Shown one piece after another: positions 1-5,625 of a DNA stretch of 5,625 nucleotides; the stretch's first letter is position 1, and each line of letters begins with the position of its first letter. The position numbers and the translations under genes are program-made. The stretch covers positions 1-5,625 of the forward strand of contig JAYZDP010000127.1 in the NCBI GenBank assembly GCA_036337765.1, read 5' to 3'. This DNA is from JAYZDP01 sp036337765. Its GTDB lineage: Bacteria; Acidobacteriota; Thermoanaerobaculia; Multivoradales; Multivoraceae. The notes under the pieces were generated by a model. It made no database searches. It saw only the letters and a program-made list of their open reading frames with translations, and was not told the DNA's origin.

Positions 1-435
1 GCTGCGCCGAAGCACGATCAGCGCGCTTCCCGTCACCAGCAGAAGCAGGATGAACAGCGCCGGCATTGGCAAGGTCGGTACGGACTCGCACGTGGATCCA
101 TCGCCGAGGTAGACCCCGTCAAACTCTAGGGTGCACAGGTCTTCGCTGTCCAACTCACCGGTCTCGACCCAGACGAGACCACACTGGTCTTCCTCATCAG
201 GATCTGGGAAGACACACGCTCCGTCCCACTCCTCGCCGAGCTCATTCTCGAGCAGCTCCTCACAGGTGACGCCTTCGTAGAATTCGAGCCAGCACTCCTC
301 TTCCGAGGTGACGTCAAAACATACCGCAGCTTCTTCGCCGCCTGACACGCATGCTCCTTCCTGGGCCTGGGCGTTTCCCGCGACGAAGGCGAAGGCCGCG
401 AAGGCCACTGCTGTGAGAAGTGGCTTATTGTTCAT
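1..435 (-). CDS. Small cysteine-rich acidic exported protein with a VPTL-type C-terminal sorting signal (3' end off window)
   Basis: Reading the minus strand from the ATG at 435-433 gives 145 codons without a stop down to base 1; the stop lies outside the window. An AGAGG ribosome-binding site (441-445) sits 5 nt before the ATG. Residues 1-24 form a Sec signal peptide: Lys4, a hydrophobic AVAFAAFAFVAG core, and an AQA cleavage site before Gln25. The mature part is strongly acidic (many Glu/Asp) and has eight cysteines (29, 39, 48, 58, 74, 85, 101, 116), an even number that would allow disulfides in the periplasm or outside the cell. Residues 119-145 read VPTLP, then a hydrophobic segment of about 17 residues, then Arg-Arg-Ser. 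This tripartite tail resembles the IPTL-CTERM and PEP-CTERM anchors processed by exosortases, although the Trp-Gly of the IPTLxxWG class is missing. I recognise no enzymatic domain. Exosortase processing is inferred; a plain C-terminal membrane anchor is the alternative. Only a few residues should be missing. Confidence 0.85.
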   Translation of the reverse strand, partial: MNNKPLLTAVAFAAFAFVAGNAQAQEGACVSGGEEAAVCFDVTSEEECWLEFYEGVTCEELLENELGEEWDGACVFPDPDEEDQCGLVWVETGELDSEDLCTLEFDGVYLGDGSTCESVPTLPMPALFILLLLVTGSALIVLRRS

Positions 436-556
436 CGGTGCCTCTGTGTTGTGGGTGACTGAAACACTGCAAAGGATACCCAATATTGCACCCTGGCTGG
501 AGAATGGAGGGAAGGGGAGACCTGACGTATGGAGTGTAAATCGTTGATTCTAAAGT

Positions 557-611
557 TGGTACCGGAGCCGGGACTCGAACCCGGAAGCCCAAAGGCGGAG
601 GATTCTAAGTC
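557..611 (-). repeat. Headless tRNA-Leu 3' half; distal copy of a 55-bp direct repeat (candidate att site)
   Basis: On the minus strand this stretch reads from the anticodon stem through the anticodon loop, variable arm, T arm and 3' acceptor strand to CCA. It matches 2461-2515 at 54 of 55 positions. The sequence before it (612 onward) does not supply the 5' acceptor, the D arm or the 5' side of the anticodon stem: the CCC where GGG is needed cannot pair. It therefore cannot fold into a tRNA and is a pseudo-tRNA. The one difference (C605 against T2509) makes the anticodon UAG instead of UAA. The identity ends exactly at the CCA on one side and within the anticodon stem on the other, as expected of an integrase core repeat rather than a random tRNA duplication. 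Confidence 0.85.
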
Positions 612-938
612 GGGCCTGGCTCAACAGACCGCAACGGTCGCCAACGCCCAACAGTAGTCGAATCAGAAACTTGAGGCTCCGGCCCTGCTGAGGAGAGTGG
701 GGGAACGCTGTGGATTGTTGCTAGCCGATGCACCCAAGATTGCACCTCTCGGGATGATCTCAAAATCACAAAGAGATTGCTTTGTCTACTGACCGCCCGA
801 TCAGGAGAGCGTGTTAGTACTCTGGAATACTCTTTGAAAGGAAGACCATTGCGGGCCGTCTATTGCCGCTTGTTGAGCCTGAGTGTGCCGCAAATCGATC
901 CCCACTGTTGAGTATCGCTACCTAGGGCGAACGCGTCG
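612..938. other. Gene-free stretch between the pseudo-tRNA and the acetyltransferase stop codon
   Basis: About 330 bp with no supported ORF on either strand. It looks less GC-rich than the flanking genes. It contains short imperfect signals only: a 5-bp perfect stem GACCG/CGGTC with a CAA loop near 627-639, a TACTCT direct repeat spaced by four bases near 818-833, and GGCTCCGG (677-684), which is an inverted copy of the tRNA acceptor-side CCGGAGCC (562-569). None has a T-run, so none is a convincing terminator. It may be the non-coding arm of an attachment region or decayed coding DNA; I recognise nothing in its translations. Confidence 0.4.
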
Positions 939-2075
939 TCAGGCCCAGTCGAAGTCACCCATCATGATGTGGTGAGTGCGCCCCTTAAGCAGGTCGCGCA
1001 GCTCGGCGGCTCCTATTCTGTCCGGGCTGAGCAGGCATCCCGTCTGCAGTGGGGCGCGGATGTAGCCGTGGCTGCCAAGGACCTTCAGAAAGGGAGAGTC
1101 TCGCGGCACTCGGCAGACAACCGCGGCGACTCCCCGGTCCGCGAGCAGCTCGTTCGCGGCGGCGATGAGTTCGGAAGCCACGTCCAAGCGGCACGGATCG
1201 GCCAGAAGCTCGATCAGCAAGCCGATGTCTCCGGAAGTCTTGCAGACGGCCATGCCTCGTGGCTCGCCGTTCTCGAGAGCGGCTAACACCGACGTACGCC
1301 CGGTCCGGGGGTCGCAGTAGCGCCATTGAAGGTAGTCCCGGCTGCGCTCTTGGAAGAGGCCGGACGGTTGGGGAATCCCGTTCAGGCACGCAGTGAAGAG
1401 GTCGAGGATCTCCTCGACCTCTCGGCTGTGCTGGATCTGCAGGCGCTCGTTCGTGGGTGCTGGGGGCCGCTTGATCGCGCCGAGCGCTCTGGCTGCGGAG
1501 ATGGCGGTCCAAAAGACGCGCTTTCGGAGACCGGAGCGAGCGGCTGGAACGAGGCGTCTCGCCAACTCCTCGCTTGAAGCGATGGGCTTGACGAACGCTC
1601 TGAGATCCCGTCCCAGGTCGACGCTCTCAAGAGGTGCGCGCGCCATGATTCGCGGGTTGATCGAGGACCAGAAGCTGAAGTCATAGTCGTGCAGTGTCTC
1701 GTTCACCCAGCTCTGGCGACTGAAGAGACCGAGGCCCTGGTAGTTGGGATGGATGCAGCTGTCCTGCCAGTCCCGGACCCGATAACTCCGTCGGCCGATC
1801 CGGAAGACACGGTGGACCCTCAGGTACACTCCCACTTCGACCCGCTCAGCAGTCTCCATGACGAGTTCGTTCGGGGCCCAGCCGGGATACTCGAGCTTCC
1901 ACCGGAGATGCTCGACGGCGGGAACACCGGTCTCGATGGCCGGCCAGCGAGTGAACGATGCTTCGATGATGTCGACAGCGTGCTGCAGGCGACTTGCCGT
2001 GATCTCGTCCCCCGAGTAAGAGACGCGCTCGTCAGAACGAGGCTTCGCTGTCCGCAGCGAGTCGGTACCAGACAT
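939..2075 (-). CDS. Two-domain GNAT-type N-acetyltransferase family protein
   Basis: The protein is 378 residues from the ATG at 2075-2073, chosen because a GGGGGGAG ribosome-binding site (2084-2091) lies 8 nt upstream. The same frame opens further up at ATG 2093 and GTG 2096 (385 residues), but these have poorer spacing. In the 385-residue numbering, the first half carries EHLRWK (62-67) and IHPNYQGLGLF (115-125). The latter matches GNAT motif A, whose Q/R-x-x-G-x-G/A turn binds the acetyl-CoA pyrophosphate. The second half has YLQWRY (255-260), a stretch resembling a second GNAT fold (about 265-345) and a terminal GDFDW. This double-fold pattern is known to me from acyltransferases encoded near O-antigen and exopolysaccharide genes. 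The acceptor cannot be read from the sequence. No signal peptide or membrane segment is seen, so it is cytoplasmic. It stands alone between tRNA-Leu repeats, as likely cargo. The family call is fairly sure; the substrate is unknown. Confidence 0.85.
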   Translation of the reverse strand: MSGTDSLRTAKPRSDERVSYSGDEITASRLQHAVDIIEASFTRWPAIETGVPAVEHLRWKLEYPGWAPNELVMETAERVEVGVYLRVHRVFRIGRRSYRVRDWQDSCIHPNYQGLGLFSRQSWVNETLHDYDFSFWSSINPRIMARAPLESVDLGRDLRAFVKPIASSEELARRLVPAARSGLRKRVFWTAISAARALGAIKRPPAPTNERLQIQHSREVEEILDLFTACLNGIPQPSGLFQERSRDYLQWRYCDPRTGRTSVLAALENGEPRGMAVCKTSGDIGLLIELLADPCRLDVASELIAAANELLADRGVAAVVCRVPRDSPFLKVLGSHGYIRAPLQTGCLLSPDRIGAAELRDLLKGRTHHIMMGDFDWA

Positions 2076-2096
2076 CCCAGCTTCTCCCCCCATCAC

Positions 2097-2460
2097 TCCC
2101 TGTTCCCTTTACGGCAAGTCGCTCCCTCAGTGGCCGCGTGTGGCCCGATCTCCATCCGAGGTGCTACCCCGCCCCTCTCTCATTCTCTTGCAACAGTCTT
2201 GCAGTGCCGTGCAGCCGTTCAGGCGACGATCTTGCCGTGTCCATCTTGCTTCCTTATTTGATCTTCCTTGAGATGGTCGGGACCGCGCGATTCGACACTC
2301 GTCTACCGCCGCCCACGTCACTCCACACTTGACGCACTACATGTCCAGACTACATATCGATCGCGTTCGATGCTCGTTGAACAAGCAGATACGAGAGCGC
2401 AACGGCATCTGCCGAGGCGTCGACCTTGGTGCTCGCTTTGAACGACAAGGTGTCGCTGTG
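2097..2460. other. Gene-free leader between tRNA-Leu 3' end and the acetyltransferase
   Basis: About 360 bp upstream of the acetyltransferase and immediately downstream of the tRNA 3' end. It should hold the promoter of the acetyltransferase, but I could not pick a convincing -35/-10 pair. It contains ACTACAT twice in direct orientation (2336-2342 and 2349-2355), and CGACCTTG (2421-2428) facing CAAGGTGTCG (2446-2455), an imperfect dyad. In a tRNA-integrated element this is where integrase arm sites would sit; that reading is inference. The small ORFs crossing this interval have no recognisable content. Confidence 0.4.
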
Positions 2461-2515
2461 TGGTACCGGAGCCGGGACTCGAACCCGGAAGCCCAAAGGC
2501 GGAGGATTTTAAGTC
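2461..2515 (-). repeat. tRNA-proximal copy of the 55-bp direct repeat (candidate att site)
   Basis: This is the 3' half of the intact tRNA-Leu, from the anticodon stem to CCA. It matches 557-611 in the same orientation with one mismatch (T2509 against C605) in the anticodon. The tRNA anticodon loop is an established crossover location for tyrosine integrases, and the repeat starts just at that loop. The sequences outside the repeat diverge at once on both sides. Confidence 0.85.
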
Positions 2516-2545
2516 CCCTGCGTATACCAGTTCCGCCACTCCGGT
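2461..2545 (-). tRNA. tRNA-Leu (anticodon UAA)
   Basis: An 85-nt class II tRNA on the minus strand. The acceptor strand ACCGGAG pairs with CTCCGGT, followed by discriminator A and an encoded CCA (3' end at 2461). The anticodon arm is GGGGA / CTTAAAA / TCCTC, giving anticodon UAA, which reads UUA and UUG leucine codons. The longer variable arm (GCC, TTTG, GGC) is typical of leucine tRNAs. The T arm is CCGGG / TTCGAGT / CCCGG. All stems pair, so the gene appears functional. Its 3' half is repeated at 557-611, which marks it as the likely insertion target of an integrated element. Confidence 0.97.
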
Positions 2546-2553
2546 ATGTGTGC

Positions 2554-2582
2554 ATTCTCAGTGGTTTACGAACTCTTGTCCA
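2554..2582 (-). promoter_or_regulatory. Candidate sigma-70-type promoter for tRNA-Leu
   Basis: On the minus strand TGGACA (2577-2582) matches the -35 consensus at 5 of 6 positions. It is separated by exactly 17 nt from GAGAAT (2554-2559), which matches the -10 at 4 of 6. The -10 lies 8 nt before the first tRNA base, so transcription would start almost at the mature 5' end. Placement and spacing are good; the -10 is weak. Confidence 0.4.
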
Positions 2583-2607
2583 TCTCGTGAAGCCGGCTTG
2601 ATCGGAG

Positions 2608-3237
2608 TTGCGGCCCGCGCAGGTCCTCTATAGGGCGGCTGCTGTGATGGAACGCGACGCGGGTCAATGTGCCGGTCCTGGCCAGCTGTTGGCCAGTCTT
2701 GTTCTTGGTCGCTCTCTCCTCGAGCCTGACCGTCTTCACCTTGCGGCCCACCCGGTGCCGGACTGCTCGGCCAAGCAAAAGGTACGCTTAGCGCTCCAGC
2801 AGCGTGCTATCGACGCAACTACGGCCGGACAAGCCGGGGAAGGTGCGGAGTCGGGCCGATGTCATTCGCCTGTGGCTCGTTGCTACGCTGGCCTCGTGAT
2901 AGCCACTGGCTTGCTTCTCTGGGCAGTTCTCCTCGTCGGCGCGCGTCCCGAGAAGGGCCGACTAGTCTTCGAGTCTCAGTGCTCCTGGTGGCCAAGTTGG
3001 ATCCTCGCGTTTGTCTCTACCCTGGTCGAACTTTCACTCGGTCGCGCCGTCTTGGGGTCAACGGTGGCTGGCGGAAGTCCCTCAGTCTGGGTTGTCGTCG
3101 TTGGAGTCCTCATGATGTTCGAGGGTTTCGTCCGATTGGTGCTCCTGGTCTACCTCCGAGAACCGTGCGGTGCGCTTGTTCTCGTGGTCGGATCGGCACT
3201 CGTGCGATCGACACGGGACCAACAGGAAATCTTCTAG
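2608..3237 (+). CDS. Uncertain membrane protein ORF, possibly a degraded gene
   Basis: A 209-codon ORF from TTG 2608 (ATG at 2647 is the alternative) to the TAG at 3235-3237. Residues 1-90 look like random GC-rich translation, with no domain or consistent hydrophobic pattern. From about residue 92 the ORF changes character: CYAGLVIATGLLLWAVLLVG, then a WWPSWILAFVSTLVELSLG segment, then SVWVVVVGVLMMFEGFVR followed by LVLLVYL, and a last hydrophobic stretch near CGALVLVVGSAL. This suggests three or four membrane helices with conserved-looking Glu-Gly and Arg between them. I do not recognise the family. The likely picture is a gene whose 5' half is lost or out of frame. It ends convergently against the decayed minus-strand gene at 3240. 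Chance hydrophobicity from GT-rich DNA remains possible. Confidence 0.35.
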   Translation: MRPAQVLYRAAAVMERDAGQCAGPGQLLASLVLGRSLLEPDRLHLAAHPVPDCSAKQKVRLALQQRAIDATTAGQAGEGAESGRCHSPVARCYAGLVIATGLLLWAVLLVGARPEKGRLVFESQCSWWPSWILAFVSTLVELSLGRAVLGSTVAGGSPSVWVVVVGVLMMFEGFVRLVLLVYLREPCGALVLVVGSALVRSTRDQQEIF

Positions 3238-3239
3238 CT

Positions 3240-3969
3240 CGGCCCGCGTACGCGTTTGCCGCGAATCTGAAGGTCTGGCCGCGACGGGACTTGGCACTGA
3301 GGTAACGGCGTGAGCTCTAGTCGCCGGCTGATACGCCGAGTCCTCGCTCGCGATCCACCATTGCTCACCGTCGAGCGACAGTTCGACACTCAGGCCACGC
3401 GGGTGATCGGCAACCCAGCGACCCAACGCGAGGTGAACCCCTGGACGTCCATCGGCTCTCGGAGGTCGAGTCGAAACTCCGCTCCGTCGCTCCGCCGAGC
3501 TGTCTGCCGGCGAGAAGCCAGATCCCCATCGAGGGCGAGCTCGGCCCGGCGGGGCACGGGCTTCCCCCTCGGTATCCACTCCGCCGATTGGCGAACCGGG
3601 GGAGACTCAGCTTGACCTACCGCAGGCGCTCGAACTCCTCCTGACTGCCGAGCGGCAGCTCCACGATTGCGACGTCTTCGGACTGGCTGGCGAGCCATTG
3701 ATATACCTCGCTGAATTCGCTCCCGGTGGCGGTCTGTCTGCCACGACGAGTCCGGACGCTCGGGCGTGGACCGCGCGCGAGCGCCCCATCGGCACTCTGG
3801 CCGCCATCAGCCCGATCATGGCGAGCACAACGACTGCGATACCCGGGAACAGCCGCCCTTCGATGTCCGCGAAACTCGCAGTGAGCCGGCCGTAGAGGAG
3901 GTCCTCGGCCGGTGTGGTGAGGTAGTTCTCGAGCGCATCTCCGTTCACCGAACGGCGAACGAAGCCCAT
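3240..3969 (-). pseudogene. Decayed gene for a polytopic envelope protein with a C-terminal discoidin-like domain
   Basis: Four consecutive blocks on the minus strand look like parts of one protein but lie in three frames. Block 1 (3969-3796) contains YLTTPAEDLLYGRLTASF and a following hydrophobic helix starting LFPGIAVVVLAMIGLM. Block 2 (3718-3620, another frame, then TAG) reads VYQWLASQSEDVAIVELPLG. Block 3 (3545-3441, third frame) has ALDGDLASR and FRLDLREPMDVQ. Block 4 (3438-3340, back in the first frame) has VHLALGRWVADHPRGLSVEL then SLDGEQWW. Blocks 3 and 4 join at a C run at 3438-3441 and together resemble an F5/8 type C (discoidin) beta-sandwich. From memory, this order (membrane helices, a YxWL..ELPxG segment, then a discoidin domain) occurs in glycosyltransferase-like bacterial membrane proteins. 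The N-terminal helices are absent: block 1 starts 10 bp after the symporter stop. Its end near 3240 is approximate. At least three frameshifts plus deletions make function very unlikely. Confidence 0.75.
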
Positions 3970-3979
3970 CGCCTGCCGG

Positions 3980-5625
3980 CTAGTCTTCGGAGACTTGGCG
4001 CGGCAGCCGGATCTCTTCGACCATCCGCTGGACGCTCTCCGGCGGCGGCGGCGTGAAGCGGCTGACCGTCATCGTCAGGACGAAGTTCAAGATCATGCCA
4101 ACGGCACCGATACCTTCGGGGCTGATCCCGAAGAGCCATTCGTCTGCCCCCGCCTCCGGGCGCACGAAGCGGAAGTACATGATGTAAATCGCGGTGAAGG
4201 CGATGCCGCTCACCATGCCCGTGATGGCGCCCTCCTTGGTGGTGCGCTTCGAGAAGACACCGAGAACCAGGATGGGGAAGAAGCTCGAGGCTGCCAGGCC
4301 GAAGGCGAAGGCCACCACCTGGGCGACGAAGCCGGGCGGGTTGATGCCGAAATAGCCCGCCACGATGACCGCACCGCCGGCGGCGACACGGGCCAGCAAG
4401 AGTTCGCGGTCCTCGCGCATCTCGGGAAGGAGCACCGACTTGCCCACGTCGTGCGAGATCGCGGAGGCGATGACGAGGAGCAGCCCGGCGGCGGTCGACA
4501 GTGCGGCGGCGAGTCCGCCCGCGGCGACAAGGGCGACGACCCACGCCGGTAGGCGGGCGATCTCGGGGTTGGCCAAGACCATGATGTCGCGGTCGACGAT
4601 CAGCTCGTTGGCCTCATTGGCGTCGCCCGCATAGAGAATGATGCCGTCGCCGTTCTTGTCTTCGAAGGAGATGAGCCCCGTCGTCTCCCAGTTCGTGAAC
4701 CATTCCGGGGCCTCATCGTAGGCCACCTCGTGAAGGGTCTGGATCATGTTGACGCGGGCGAAGGTGGCGACGGCCGGAGCGGTGGTGTAGAGGATACCGA
4801 TGAAGACGATGGCCCACAGCGCGCTCCAGCGCGCGGCGCGCGCCGAGGGCACGGTGTAGAACCGGATCAGGACGTGAGGCAGACCGGCCGTGCCGACCAT
4901 CAGCGCCAGGGTGATCGCCGCGACGTCGATCATCCCCTTCTTGCCGGCGACGAACGCCGCCGTGTATTCGGGCAGCCCCAGCTCGCGGTGGAGTTGATCG
5001 AGTGTCTCGAGGAGGTAGATGCCTGCGTTCTCCCCTCCGCTCACGCGTCCACCGAAGCCGAGCTGCGGGATCGGATTGCCGGTCATCTGAGAGGAGATGG
5101 CGATGGCGGGAATCAGATACGCGACGATCAGCACGCAGTACTGCGCCACCTGGGTGTAGGTGATGCCGCGCATGCCGCCCATGGTGGCGTAGACGAAAAC
5201 GATCGCCATGCCGATGACGACGCCGGTGTTGACGTCAACCTCGAGAAAGCGCGAGAAGACGATGCCGACACCTCGCATCTGCCCGGCGATGTAGGTAAAC
5301 GAGACGAAGATCGTGCAGGCGGCCGCGACCAACCGAGCGGTCTGGGAGTAGTAGCGATCGCCAACGAACTCGGAGGTGGTGAACTTGCCGTACTTGCGCA
5401 GGTAGGGCGCGAGCAGCAGCGCCAACAGCACGTAACCGCCGGTCCAGCCCATTAGGTAGATGGTGCCGGTGTAGCCCATGAACGAGATCAGCCCGGCCAT
5501 CGAGATGAACGACGCGGCGCTCATCCAGTCGGCGCCCGTCGCCATGCCGTTGGCGATCGGCGGCACGCCGCGGCCGGCTACGTAGAAGCCCGCCGTGGTC
5601 CGCACACGGCTCCAGAACGCGATCC
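3980..5625 (-). CDS. Sodium:solute symporter, acetate-permease-like / VC_2705-type (5' end off window)
   Basis: The frame is open to the right edge and reads IAFWSR before the GTG at 5605, so that GTG is internal. 547 residues are visible; perhaps 20-40 are missing. It is a polytopic inner-membrane protein of the SSS family, which couples Na+ entry to uptake of small carboxylates or related solutes. Numbering from 5605: FYVAGRGVPP and GMATGADWMSAASF (8-33) are the family's N-terminal signature; GTAGLPHVLIRFYT (238-251) is typical of the acetate-permease-like branch; AALSTAAGLLL (367-377) is the helix whose Ser-Thr supplies Na+ ligands in SSS proteins. A long external insert (about 296-350) contains DKNGDG, as I recall in the VC_2705 subfamily. 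The ORF ends at TAG 3980-3982 after an ordinary soluble tail. In related genomes a small DUF4212 membrane protein usually precedes this gene, and would lie off the right edge. The family is sure; the substrate (acetate or other) is not. Confidence 0.93.
   Translation of the reverse strand, partial: IAFWSRVRTTAGFYVAGRGVPPIANGMATGADWMSAASFISMAGLISFMGYTGTIYLMGWTGGYVLLALLLAPYLRKYGKFTTSEFVGDRYYSQTARLVAAACTIFVSFTYIAGQMRGVGIVFSRFLEVDVNTGVVIGMAIVFVYATMGGMRGITYTQVAQYCVLIVAYLIPAIAISSQMTGNPIPQLGFGGRVSGGENAGIYLLETLDQLHRELGLPEYTAAFVAGKKGMIDVAAITLALMVGTAGLPHVLIRFYTVPSARAARWSALWAIVFIGILYTTAPAVATFARVNMIQTLHEVAYDEAPEWFTNWETTGLISFEDKNGDGIILYAGDANEANELIVDRDIMVLANPEIARLPAWVVALVAAGGLAAALSTAAGLLLVIASAISHDVGKSVLLPEMREDRELLLARVAAGGAVIVAGYFGINPPGFVAQVVAFAFGLAASSFFPILVLGVFSKRTTKEGAITGMVSGIAFTAIYIMYFRFVRPEAGADEWLFGISPEGIGAVGMILNFVLTMTVSRFTPPPPESVQRMVEEIRLPRQVSED

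Larger units (their letters stand above)
557..2515. mobile_element. Putative integrase-less element or island remnant bounded by tRNA-Leu 3'-half direct repeats
   Basis: The segment is bounded by two direct copies of the tRNA-Leu 3' half (557-611 and 2461-2515). The intact tRNA is at the right end, and the DNA between lies downstream of its 3' end. That is the geometry produced when a tyrosine recombinase inserts an element that carries its own copy of the tRNA 3' end: the tRNA is rebuilt at one junction and the old 3' half is displaced to the other. The only convincing gene inside is the GNAT-type acetyltransferase. I see no integrase, excisionase, replication or conjugation gene. It is either a decayed larger island, a small element mobilised in trans, or a chance product of tRNA duplication and truncation. 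The repeats are seen directly; mobility is inferred. Confidence 0.5.

Noticed and set aside
627..639. GACCG-CAA-CGGTC hairpin as a terminator
   Set aside because: Only 5 bp of stem with no T-run on either side; too weak to call.
2209..2245. Tiny minus-strand ORF beginning MDTARSSP as a leader peptide
   Set aside because: Eight codons with no leader-type codon runs and no attenuator hairpin behind it.
1689..2261. 190-codon plus-strand ORF opposite the acetyltransferase
   Set aside because: It is antisense to the well-supported GNAT frame, and its translation has no domain-like pattern.
2421..2455. CGACCTTG / CAAGGTGTCG dyad as the tRNA-Leu terminator
   Set aside because: The stem is interrupted and no U-tract follows on the minus strand; kept only as a note under the intergenic entry.
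2329..2601. Short ORFs on both strands running through the tRNA-Leu gene
   Set aside because: They translate the tRNA itself and its antisense; this is a common source of false proteins.
3945..4544. 199-codon minus-strand ORF inside the symporter in another frame
   Set aside because: Arg-rich frame-shadow; the symporter frame has full family motifs over the same bases.
4730..5455. 241-codon plus-strand ORF opposite the symporter
   Set aside because: Its Asp/Gly/His/Arg-rich translation is the usual antisense shadow of a GC-rich membrane protein gene.

Overview
The window is GC-rich bacterial DNA, most likely from a Gram-negative organism. This rests on a Sec signal peptide, an exosortase-type C-terminal anchor on the left-hand gene, a tRNA gene with an encoded CCA end, and a large sodium:solute symporter of the acetate-permease-like branch. 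I cannot name the genus or phylum. Nearly everything reads on the minus strand.

Layout, left to right. (1) 1-435, minus: a small acidic, cysteine-rich exported protein ending in a VPTL / hydrophobic / Arg-Arg tail; its stop codon lies off the left edge. (2) 557-611: a headless 3' half of a tRNA-Leu gene. (3) 612-2460: a segment holding a single recognisable gene, a two-domain GNAT-type acetyltransferase (minus), with about 330-390 bp of apparently non-coding DNA on each side. (4) 2461-2545, minus: an intact tRNA-Leu(UAA) whose 3' half matches the headless copy at 54 of 55 positions. (5) 2608-3237, plus: an uncertain ORF whose C-terminal half looks like a membrane protein. (6) 3240-3969, minus: a decayed gene, split over three reading frames, for a polytopic envelope protein with a C-terminal discoidin (F5/8 type C)-like domain. 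(7) 3980-5625, minus: a sodium:solute symporter whose 5' end is off the right edge.

The most informative structure is the pair of tRNA-Leu 3' halves in direct orientation. The intact tRNA lies at one end, the displaced 3' half at the other, and the inserted DNA is downstream of the intact tRNA's 3' end. This is the footprint left when a tyrosine integrase inserts an element into a tRNA gene. No integrase is visible between the repeats, so the 1.9-kb segment looks like a remnant or a non-autonomous element carrying one acetyltransferase. The repeats differ at one base, in the anticodon (UAA intact, UAG in the fragment).

The genes do not form an obvious pathway. The acetyltransferase, the sorted exported protein and the broken discoidin-type membrane protein all fit cell-envelope or surface-polymer work, but that link is inference. 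The symporter is probably the second gene of a two-gene transporter operon. The decayed gene begins only 10 bp after its stop codon, which suggests that a deletion brought the remnant up against the operon.
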